A stretch of DNA of 17,002 nt from Bimuria novae-zelandiae CBS 107.79 (lineage: Eukaryota > Ascomycota > Dothideomycetes > Pleosporales > Didymosphaeriaceae): NCBI GenBank assembly GCA_010015655.1, contig ML976695.1, forward strand, positions 605,771 to 622,772, written 5' to 3'. Under the pieces are notes generated by a model, which did not search any database, was not told where the DNA came from, and saw only the letters and a program-made list of their open reading frames with translations. The position numbers were made by a program, and so were the translations under genes. Shown piece by piece: positions 8,842 through 17,002 of this stretch. How positions within the stretch are numbered: the stretch's first letter is position 1; the number at the start of each line of letters is the position of its first letter.

Positions 8842-10042
8842 GGTGATGGAGTGTGCAGAGGGATTGTGCGGTGGTGTGGAAGCTGGCTGCAAGCAGGTGT
8901 TAAGAAAGGTGACTGTGGTGTTGAGGTTAAGTGGAAGTGGTGGGTCGTCGGCGATGGAGTTGTTTTGAGTGCCGCCTGCAACTAGCACTGCTTTCAGAGG
9001 CTGCCCACGATTGATCCGCCCCAGGCCAGCACAGCACCTTCCCGCTGCTCCGCCCGCACCAGCCCCTAGCTCTCAGAGGCTCCCAACTCCCCCGATGCAG
9101 GCTCGGGCACGCGCATTATTTATTGTTTTGGACTTACCTCAACTCGAAGGCTCAGCGCTCCTGGCCTTGGCATGGAGGGGGCTTCACGTGCTCAAACAAC
9201 AAAGCCGTCAAATGCAGCGGCTGCAAGACGACGCCCACCGTTCTGACATGTGTACGCTGTGTTTGTGTCCGCTAAGCCCCTTCTACGTGCCGTCACCAGG
9301 GCTCTTCAGTGCGCGGCTGCCCGCCAGAGAGGTATAGCCGTGGGGAGCCAATCACCGCACATTAGAACCAGCTAGAAAACTTGGTCAAGATTGGAGTCCG
9401 CAAGAGGTTTTGCCAGGCAAGAGCACGAATCATTCAGCCTCGCGTGTTTTGAGCACTCCTGTCATGTTTTCCACTCCGTTTTCAGGCGGCTGCTTCCCAT
9501 CGCAAACCGTCAAGCTACCCTACCTAGGTCACCTGGGTAATGCCTATCCACATGCAAACGCAAGCAACCTTGGAAGTGTGTGTGTCCGCGTGGCAAAGCA
9601 CGGCTGACAACGAGCTATTGCATCATCAGAGGGGCTACCTCTGCGTGCATTTCCATCCACTAACATATCAAAAGCTTGCCTGTATAACGAGGCTGGCATA
9701 CAGGCAGCGCATTTCTGCTAAGATCTTATGCCGCGAGTCGCACCCTGTACTGCCGACACCTACTGCAGCCTGCTGGGCCGCACAACCCGTTATCGTGAGC
9801 CTTTCCCAACGGCAGGAAGGCTGCATGTCAATCATGCTGTGCTGCCAGCACTCATGGATGTGCAAGTCGTGGTACCGCGATTGATACGGCACAGGGATGC
9901 GAAGTGAAATCGCTCGATCTTTGTTGTCTCGACGGGTATCTACCATGCTCCATGTAGCGCATGATGTTGCCCGAATTGTTGTACAAATAGAATGATGCTG
10001 TAATGCCCAAGACTTCTCAAAGGATGTATGCCGTGGTGCGCT
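8842..10042. other. 14-3-3 promoter/leader and 3' flank of the mitochondrial-protein gene
   Basis: About 1.2 kb without a supported gene. Immediately upstream of the 14-3-3 ATG the minus strand is C/A-rich, as expected for a highly expressed fungal leader, and contains CTTAACACCTGCTTGCAG, which could be the acceptor end of a 5'-UTR intron. Further up are GC-rich sequence with a CAATCG element (minus strand, near 9008-9013) and an AATAAATAA stretch near 9118-9126. An imperfect 19-bp inverted repeat is at 9521-9539. Open frames in 9400-9950 show no recognisable protein. Confidence 0.45.
9521..9539. repeat. Imperfect 19-bp inverted repeat
   Basis: TACCTAGGT-C-ACCTGGGTA consists of two 9-bp arms around a single central base with one mismatched pair. 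It also contains the exact palindromes ACCTAGGT and AGGTCACCT. The form suits binding by a symmetric dimeric protein, but it lies about 680 bp upstream of the 14-3-3 start codon and no function is known to me. Confidence 0.4.
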
Positions 10043-10954
10043 TCACATCAGAATACGCCACACACCGAGCATGAGAGCCGCAGCACCAGTGCAAACGCCC
10101 CTATTAACGTGTTAGTCGTCACTTTGTTGTGTTCATTTCCAGTCTGGAAGAGTGAACGTACACTAGCCACTGCAGAGTTTGGAACTTGACAGTCTCCAGC
10201 CGCTCGCGCAGCTGCGCTGTCTCCTGCTCTATCCGTGTCTCGGTCTCCTTGAGCTTTAGCTCTTGCACGTTGGCCTCTTCACGTATGCGCCCCTTTTCGA
10301 GATTGAGATCTAGTCTCACTGAAGCCTGTGTCCGTTGTACCTCGTCGCGAAGCCTCGAGTTCAGCTTTGCCAGCTCGTTCGTCAAGCGCTCGTGGGAGAC
10401 ACGGGTCAGGGATGATTCGGTGGAGTCGGCGGTCTGAAGCTCTGAACGTAGTTTCGCGAAGTCGACTCTCTGGTTGTAGGTCACCTTCTCTTGTTCTTCG
10501 CGAAGCACCATCGTACGCGTGAGGTTTTGAATACTAGATGGATTAGCCAGTCATTCGACAACCTCCAGGGCTCTGCACACCTCTCCTCAATAACATCGCT
10601 AAGGACTCGCATCATGGCCACGGCTTGCTCTTCTGTGAACCCCTCATCCTTCAGTCGCTGCACAAACTTGAGCGTGTCAAAGTGATGGTCTTTCTGGTGC
10701 GCAGCGGTTGCACTAAACGCCCGGTGCCTTGACAAGGTGTTTGTGATGTTCTGAGCCTGCAGAACTGAAGGTCTTCGTCTTGAGTTGGCCTGAAGACATT
10801 GCTGGCTGATCGTAGAATGCGCCCGTCTAGCTTTGTCCGAAAGGGCGCCGCGCTGCGCTGGGGCAACAGTACTGTTGAAACTCGCCGGCCGGAGCAGCCG
10901 TGGAGCAGACGTTATCCGTAGCAGCAAGAATCGAGACATGGTTGTGCTCGCCAT
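10043..10954 (-). CDS. DUF1640 (CCDC90/MCUR1-type) mitochondrial coiled-coil protein, 267 aa
   Basis: Exons are 10954-10581, 10533-10162 and 10100-10043; introns are 47 and 61 bp. The second intron uses GTACGT (10161-10156) rather than the GTGTAC two bases upstream. That choice gives QWLVGVCTGAAALMLG in frame. Residues 1 to about 80 are rich in Arg, Ser and Ala and poor in acids, as expected of a mitochondrial presequence. The core begins with HHFDTLKFVQRLKDEGFTEE and continues through EESIQNLTRTM and RVDFAKLRSEL into a long charged coiled coil (about 130-240). One membrane segment lies at about 246-266. This is the layout of the DUF1640 family: human MCUR1/CCDC90B and two yeast inner-membrane proteins tied to calcium uniporter regulation or proline metabolism. 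Which role applies here is not shown. M6 (ATG at 10939) has better start context (A at -3) than M1 and may be used instead. Confidence 0.92.
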
Positions 10955-11327
10955 TCACAGTGCTGTTTCGTGAGAAATGCCACGGCTCGGTTTGCTTCGG
11001 CGGTTCCGTTGCGCTTCTTCGAATTGATCGGAAAGAGCGACCTCGGTGCTACTAACCCAAATAGGATAGGTAATGCACTGGTACTGATAAAATAATCGAC
11101 TTTGTTAGAGACACACTGAACGTGCTCACATAGGCATAACCAACATGCAGTACAACATACAAACAATGAAGGGTCATAATATTCGCCCAGGTTAGCCCAG
11201 GCTACAGAAACGCCACCCAGAAACCCACCCGCACCTGCTATGCACATACAATCAACAGCGCTCGCTCGCTCAATATTACATGACCAACCCCACATCTAGG
11301 GCATCGCCTTCCTCTCCCTATTCATGT
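10955..11327. other. Short intergenic region between two minus-strand genes
   Basis: This 373-bp gap must hold the 3' UTR of the WW/PhoD-like gene and the promoter of the DUF1640 gene. The sequence is AT-richer than the flanking exons. I see no gene and no convincing promoter motif. Confidence 0.5.
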
Positions 11328-14300
11328 TCATCTCCCATACTCTAAACTTGGCACAATGACCGGCCCGTACTTCATCGGTGCACTGTACGGTCCCTCGTTC
11401 TGCACCATGAAATCTACTGCCAAGCTCAGCTTGCCCCCTCCGTGCTGCCCAGGTACCTGTCCAAATGTTCCGTTCACGATCTCCGGATCGTATACCACGC
11501 ATGCAACATAATTTCTCCTGCCCATTAACCTCTTGTACTCTCTTGCTGCGCCGTTCACGTCCTGCGTGAAGATCTCCATCATATCTTCCTTCGTGTCGGA
11601 AGGCGCGTGGTTGGAGCGGTGACCGTTTTGCGGGATGTAGAGCGCGCGGTTATTGTGCAGGAGGCGGAGGACGTAGTTCGAGGGCGGCGCATTGACAACC
11701 GAGGATGAGATGATTTGGTACATTGTTTTGTGGTCTTGAGGTCTAGATGGGTCGTGAACAAGGCCAGCGCCACAGCAGTCAACGCCTCCGGAGAAAAAGG
11801 TCATGCGAAGCGACTTATTGTGGGCGATGCCTTGCAAAGTACGGATGAGATATGTGCGCTCGAGATCCTGAAGGTGGTAAGCTAGAATCAACACATGTGG
11901 ACGCTAAGCTTACCTTGGAGTCATGGGTCCATTGATCGCGAAGCTCGTCGAGCATGTCGATCTCGCCGAAGGGACTTAGTACACCGCTCATGAGGCCCGA
12001 CTTTCCGATGGCTTTCTTGACCGAATTGAAACCGTCGCCCACGACGCTCTTGGCGCCGACTACACCCGCCACGGAACTCGTAACCTTTCCAAGCATGTTA
12101 AAAGTACCAGTGACAGCCTTTTTGCCCGTTGCCATAGAGTTGGCGAGGTGCTCCACAGACTCTAAGCGCGGATATATAACAGGGACGGGAACCATCCATA
12201 TGCAATGCTGTACGCTTGGTGGGAGAGTCGCCACCTTGGGGAATATGCCTTGATAGGTGGGGCCGGCCATAACCTGATGTGGATTACGCTCCGACCGACA
12301 GTCAGGTCCTACTACTGTAACGCAAGGGCCGAGATATTTGATGAAGTGCCATCCTGTACCCGTAACCGTGAAGAGATCCATGTCATTGTTGACGTTGCGA
12401 AGAATCTCAAGCGTGGTGTGGTGCTGGAAAAGGAGGTACATCTCGATACCTATCCGGCCAATATTCTTGAACATATTGGAGAATTGCATGTATTCAGGGT
12501 ATGAGCCGAAGCCGTCGAAGCTGACACCCTCGTTAGTATATAGATCCCAGGAGTGGATATTTCACTTACATGTCATGGTCATCAAGAGCTAGAATATGAG
12601 GAATCTGTGCAAAAGCTTCTCGCAAATGTGGCTGGTCGAAGTGGCTAGTGTAGTAGTGGAAGTACGCGTGGCAGACCTCCTCATCGTGCTTCGCGGTCCA
12701 TGGCGCGGTCTTACGATTTTCCTTGCCACTCATTGCGGTCCACTGCTTCAACAAAGGAATCTCCTTCCATAGTCGGTCAGCATATATTTGGCCGCCCAGT
12801 CCAAGCTGCACATGGAAGCCACCGCACTCGGCGTTCTTCTGGAGAATATCTTTCCACATGTAGCCAACTCCACCAAGCTTCGATCGTTCATTTGCATTCA
12901 CATTCAGAGCGAAATCATTGCCTGAGTGGGCTATGAACCGCCAACTAGTCTCATGACGTCCCGCCACGAGAAACTCGAAGCGTGTGCAACCCAAATGGGA
13001 TGTGATAGCGTACGTCCACTTCGCCGCGTGATCTTCCTCCATCCGCAAATCGATGTCGTATCGGTAGAAAATCCATGTCTGGTGCGTGTAGATTGGATTG
13101 GCCTTTAGTTGCCGAGGATTGGGCGAAAGGTCTACGCTCTGGTGGATGTGGATGGTTGGAGGATGGGGGGTATTCGTGACGAGGAGAATCGAGCCAAGCC
13201 ATAGACCGCGTTCAAGGTCCATGTTTGTATACCGCAGGTACGGGCCGAAGTAAACGCTATTTGTCGGGTTGATCTTGTACATATCCACACCCGCGACAGG
13301 TGGTGGTCCAGTGAAACCAGTCGTAGTGGGTGTAGCGATGGAAGCCATGCCGAGCATTCCCTCGGGATACCCTGCCGTCTGCGTAGGAAAGCCGGGAGAG
13401 GCAAGTGGTGCCTTTCCGAACGCCGGAGAAGCCAATGGGTTCGCGAATGAGCCCGCTGGGGACATGGGCTCGTTCAAGTTCAGCGGTGTAGGTCCTTTTG
13501 GAAACTCCCACTGCGTGGATTGCGTGGGTAGGTGTATGTAGTAGTATTGGCCAGAATTTTGGTCGAGGTGCGCTATCCAGCCCTCAGGTAGCGGAGGAGG
13601 TGATGCTGGCCCTGGACCTGGCCCTGCTGGTGCCGGACTCGGGGTACTAGCATGCTGTACCTGCTGCGGCTGTGGTGGAAACTGGCTTGCGGTCGGTGTC
13701 GGTGCTACGACACCCAATGGCTGGGAAGCCGGGCCCGGTTGCGGGGAACGCAGATCGTTCGCAAAAGCTGGGTGCTGTTGTAGGTTGGGGTCGCTCATGA
13801 CGCCGGGCTGTTGTGGAGCCTGTGCAGCAGGTCCCTGGGGACGCTGCTTCTCGGTCGGGAAGCTCGCCGAGGACGATGCTGGAGGATGCTGGATGCTCGA
13901 ATAGGCGGGCGGAGGTTCTTCGTTCATGTTCATCCGACCCATGTCGTGCGTCAACGAGTGCTCTGGCTGGCCGTTCACAGGCGGTGGGGACGAGGTGCTG
14001 GCAGGCGCATGACCCGGTACTTGGGGCAAAGGCGCTTGCGGAGGGCTGCTCGAAGGCCCGACCTGGTTCATGCCTTGGTACACGGTCGGAGGGCCGTGTG
14101 GCTGACTGCCGGGCTGTTCTGTCGGTGTCCAGGGTCTCCTCGGAGGCTGCTGGTTCGGCGGTGGTGATGTGACGGTTTGCCTGGGTTGCTGGTTGGCGTA
14201 CACCTGGTTCCGCTGCGCAGCTGCGGCATTCTGCGCCGTCTGAGCTTGCAGGCTCGTCAATGTAGACGGACCTGCGATTCCAGCAGCTGCAAAACGAGCC

Positions 14301-15127
14301 TCGATTCCACCGCTCGGGGGAGGTATGATGGGCGTCTCCGGGGGTGGTGGCGATCCTCGCTGCGCTTTCGTGGTGGACGTGGACGCGGTCGAGCTCAGGC
14401 GATTTATGCCGCCTGGGTTGGGTATCTTCAGCGCAGGCTCCGGCGATTTCGGCCCTGCTGGGACTTGCGGCGGAGGCCAGTACTGCTGGTGGTAGTCTGG
14501 GAAAGGATTGGGGTCTGTACTTCCCTGCCTTTGGGGCAGTCGCTGGAACAGCCCCTCCTTGTCGGGCGTCTCTGGGCCTGGCGAATCTGGGAGGGGCTTC
14601 GGCACGGTCCCTCTGCGCTCAGCGAGCCTCGACGGCTGTATGGAGCCATCTGCCGCTCTTCCAGGGCCGCCATAGCCAGCTACAGACGGCCTGTTCGGAT
14701 CGTGCGCGTCGAAGCGGGCGCGCGAGGCGGGCGAGGAGGGGCTCGGCCCAGTCGAGCTGCCCGAGCCTCTCCGCTGGCCGTCGATGTGCCGGAGGTCCTG
14801 GATCTTCGCCTTGGTCTCGGCGTCGCTCAGCGGCGTGTAGCGCCCCGACGACAGCTTCGGCGGGCCGTCGTCGTCGGGGTAGGGCAGCGGTGCGGTCGGC
14901 GGGTTCGTGGGCGGCGCTGGGAACGCGGGCATGGGCGGGGGCCGCGAGAAGACGGGCTGGCTTGCGCTGCTGCCCGCTGAGTCTGTCCGCGGTGGGGGGC
15001 TCTTGGTGGCAGACTCGCGCTTCTGTATGCGTAGAGGCCCTACCACGGGCGTCTCAGGCGCATCGTCTCTGCGCAGGAACAGCTCCTCCTCCGGGCGACC
15101 CTGCTTGCGGCCCTCCCGTGCGTCCAT
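11328..15127 (-). CDS. WW-domain and PhoD-like domain protein, 1234 aa, probable pseudophosphatase
   Basis: Exons are 15127-12570, 12520-11914 and 11867-11328; introns are 49 and 46 bp. The first join restores DDHDIFDGFGSYPEYMQ. Residues 1 to about 505 are Pro/Gln/Ser/Gly-rich and probably disordered, with one PPxY motif (406-409). A WW domain follows, with signature Trp at 517 and 540 and the aromatic run YYY between them. Residues about 615-1234 resemble the fungal PhoD-like (PhoD_2) domain: VYFGPYLRY, DDHD at 849-852, PDCRSER and VPVIYPRL. PhoD enzymes are metal-dependent phosphodiesterases. Here the family's GGDQIY reads GGQIY (G779 where Asp is expected), SGDVH reads SGGVD (1081-1085) and DHW reads DQW (1048-1050). 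Catalysis is therefore doubtful. A yeast relative, YGR266W, has no clear function. Start context is poor (T at -3), so a missed upstream exon is possible. Confidence 0.88.
13501..13606 (-). other. WW domain coding segment
   Basis: Within the large minus-strand gene, residues about 508-543 read as a canonical WW domain: LPEGW with W517, then QNSGQYYYIHLPTQSTQW with W540, 23 residues apart, followed by EFPKGP. WW domains bind proline-rich ligands, especially PPxY. All key positions (both Trp, the Tyr run, the His, the final Pro) are present, so the fold should be functional. Confidence 0.93.
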
Positions 15128-16798
15128 GTATATGCGCAGGTATGTATGTCGTGTCTGCGTGGGCCGCGGAGCTTCAACTTATTTTCGGGAACGGTTGCAG
15201 GTCGAGTACGTGGGTGGGCGGACGGGCGGGCGCGGGGTATCGTCGAGATATGACGGAGGATCACCTACACAGCTCCCAGCGCAACAACCGGTCAGTCTGG
15301 AATATAGCCTGCGTGTCCTGCGTCGACGTGCAGGACGGCAGATGTGCGTGCTGCATTTGGCCACACGGCGACTGCTGCTGACTTCTCCTACTCTCTTGGG
15401 CTGCTGCATCGAGAGCTCGCTGTAGCCGCCCGACGGCCTGCATGCCCGCTCATTGGGCCACATACGCGCTTCACGACCGAAATGGCGACCGCAAATCACC
15501 TTGGCGGCGCATACACAACCACCATGCTTCCGACTGGCAGACGTGCAAGTCGCTAGAGAGAGCATCTCAGGAGAGGTGCTTGCGCGCGACTGTGGTTGGT
15601 CCTCTGTGTGTTCCACGTCCCGACGCAAGGGGGCCGGCCCGCTCACAACACCACCAGAGGAACATGCATGAACCCTTTTCAGCCTCCTGTGGCTCGCAAA
15701 TCTACGCCGCCGTCCCGGTCCGGTAGGGCAGCAGAGCTTACTGACTCGTTTCCAGTGTGGCGTGGGTGGTGGAATGCTCTTTCCTTGGCATGCAGGGCGC
15801 TCATCCTCAGTAACCTGCCACTGTAAATCCAACCACCAGTTCTGAAGGATTCTTGGATGTAGGAAAGAGCACCCTGATACGGATGGAGCGCTGATGTCGC
15901 ATCACTTGAATCAGTCAGCAGGGATCGAGGCAAAAGGTAGAGTGCGTATGAACCGAAATGTCTTGAACATAGGCACAATATAAACCGTCTGCAAGAGCAT
16001 CACGGCGCGCATCACCCGAGCATTGTGGACTGGCATCAACAGCTGGACTTGATGTTTCGCTGGAGAATTGGTTGAAGGATGCTGTAAGCATTTGCATGGA
16101 AAGACAAGTTTCTATTTCCTGGCTTATCTTGTGATCGACTGAGAGGGTCTCTCGTGGCCGGAAATACAAATACTGTGGCCTGGGTGAAGACGGTGGGCTT
16201 CTTTCAAAAGCATGGACACGCACCCAGTGGATGCTGCACCTGCCTTGAACCCGAAGCTTTACAGTCGAAAATACTATAGCGGCGAAGGCTTCGCTGAATT
16301 CATTAGCTATCCAGCAGAACGGAAGCAGGCAATTCCGCCCCACTATCTAGCGCTGTTTCATTAACCTCAAGTCTCACAACTGAACCCGAACCACGCGATA
16401 TGATTTACGCTGCCCCACATGGTTTGCCAACCTGGAATCGTTTCGATGGCGTTTTAAGCTTTTCGGGAGTCGGTCGATGCGGTGGCAGATCCTTGAGCTC
16501 ACCATCTTTGCTCTCAATGTTCCTCCGGTGATGCTCTAACTTGCACATTTAGATCAAACGCAGGTAGCGCTGCGTCGCTAATCTTGCCACTTCAAGTTAA
16601 CCATCTAGGACGCTCACCTGAGTCTTACCATGTATTCGGATTTTCAATCGGCTTCCACGATACCACGGGACTCTACAGGTGGTAGCATGAGTCGATGAGT
16701 AGTGGGGCTTAGCGCAAGGGCCATGGAAGTGTATCGAATATTCCTTACTCCAATAGAAATCAGTATATATTTCATGAATCACCTATGACTAACAATGC
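15128..16798. other. Upstream region of the WW/PhoD-like gene, no supported gene
   Basis: About 1.67 kb. The left part should hold the promoter and leader of the minus-strand gene starting at 15127. A CCAAT element on the minus strand near 16066-16070 is too far off to assign. The minus-strand open frames of 217 codons (15179-15832) and 142 codons (15915-16343, a non-ATG frame) have unremarkable composition and no motif, so I treat them as chance. The last 100 bp or so probably belongs to the transposon that starts coding at 16799. Confidence 0.5.
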
Positions 16799-17002
16799 AT
16801 GGCTATCCACCATCGTCTCAGCTATCAAGAACGCGCCCGTATACACGCTTTACACTATACTGCTGGCTGGCCATGTACATGGATCTCCCGAGAGCTCCAA
16901 ATCCCATACGAGACTGTACGCCGGTGTACGAAGGAGCAGATTACTCCCTCAAAGCCGCGCGGTAGGTCTGCTCTCTTGAGTACTCCTCTCCGCCAACGCC
17001 TC
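16702..17002 (+). mobile_element. 5' part of a Tc1/mariner-like transposon (runs off right edge)
   Basis: The coding region at 16799 is a Tc1/mariner-type transposase N-terminus. The element's outer end must lie upstream. A TA at 16700-16701 followed by GTGGGGCTTAGCGCAAGGG is one candidate terminus about 97 bp before the ATG, a usual leader length for these compact elements. The boundary is a guess: the other terminal repeat is outside the window and cannot be compared. Confidence 0.4.
16799..17002 (+). CDS. Tc1/mariner-type transposase, N-terminal part (partial)
   Basis: An ATG at 16799 opens exactly 68 stop-free codons to the end of the window. The protein begins MAIHHRLSYQERARIHALHY. It continues with AGW, then WISRELQIPYETVRRCT, PSKPRGR and finally LLSTPLRQRL. 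This is the pattern of the first helix-turn-helix of fungal Tc1/mariner (DDE_3-type) transposases: an ER(A/G)RI helix, GW, an I..EL..P..TVRR recognition helix, then a basic GRP-like linker leading to TP.R..L at the start of the second DNA-binding subdomain. The DDE catalytic domain would lie beyond the right edge. It differs in family from the transposase at the left edge. No stop or frameshift is seen, so the copy appears intact as far as it goes. Confidence 0.78.
   Translation, partial: MAIHHRLSYQERARIHALHYTAGWPCTWISRELQIPYETVRRCTKEQITPSKPRGRSALLSTPLRQRL

Noticed and set aside
8842..8988. Reading frame open upstream of the 14-3-3 ATG, suggesting an N-terminal extension
   Set aside because: There is no ATG in this upstream stretch (it begins with GTG), and the MANE start with good context matches the family N-terminus.
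8991..9085. Two near-identical motifs (core TCAGAGGCT) in the 14-3-3 upstream region
   Set aside because: The shared exact core is only 9 bp, which is weak in a skewed-composition promoter. No known factor was recognised.
14177..15381. Long plus-strand open frames (267 and 345 codons) opposite the WW/PhoD-like gene
   Set aside because: They are antisense to a GC-rich Pro/Gln/Ala coding region, which suppresses stops on the opposite strand. The translations are low-complexity Arg/Ala/Ser with no motif.
15179..16343. Minus-strand open frames of 217 and 142 codons upstream of the WW/PhoD-like gene
   Set aside because: No domain or motif; the second does not begin with ATG. Most likely chance in a leader/promoter region.
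16941..17002. Minus-strand 20-codon open tail entering from the right edge
   Set aside because: Too short to support, and the opposite strand carries the much better supported transposase frame.

Overview
The window looks like nuclear DNA from a filamentous ascomycete, most likely a Dothideomycete of the Pleosporales type. The protein-coding genes carry short introns (about 46-111 bp) with GTRNGT-like donors and CTAAC/CTGAC branch points. The recognisable proteins are fungal: a fungal-type zinc-cluster protein, Dph4, 14-3-3, a DUF1640/MCUR1-type mitochondrial protein and a fungal PhoD-like protein with a WW domain. The order assignment is an inference from protein resemblance, not from a search.

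Layout from left to right: (1) 1-515, the 5' end of a pogo/Fot1-type DNA transposon whose transposase (minus strand) runs off the left edge. (2) 516-1797, non-coding DNA and the probable promoter/leader of the next gene. (3) 1798-4660 (+), a five-exon gene for an 880-aa protein with a central Zn2Cys6-like cluster. (4) 4661-5850, a convergent intergenic region. (5) 5851-6528 (-), single-exon DPH4, a J-domain plus DPH-type zinc-finger protein. (6) 7530-8841 (-), an eight-exon 14-3-3 gene with micro-exons of 8, 12 and 20 nt. (7) 10043-10954 (-), a three-exon DUF1640/CCDC90/MCUR1-family mitochondrial coiled-coil protein. (8) 11328-15127 (-), a three-exon gene for a 1234-aa protein with a long disordered N-terminus, a WW domain and a C-terminal PhoD-like domain that seems to have lost metal-binding residues. 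(9) 15128-16798, a long region with no supported gene. (10) 16799-17002 (+), the N-terminus of a second, Tc1/mariner-type transposase that runs off the right edge.

The genes are ordinary single-copy-type cellular genes and do not form an obvious pathway or cluster. Four lie on the minus strand in the same direction, but with separate intergenic regions. I found no tRNA, rRNA, CRISPR or secondary-metabolite cluster. The most interesting points are the probable PhoD pseudophosphatase with its WW domain and PPxY motif, the micro-exon architecture of the 14-3-3 gene, and two apparently intact transposase N-termini of different families at the two edges, both reading outward.
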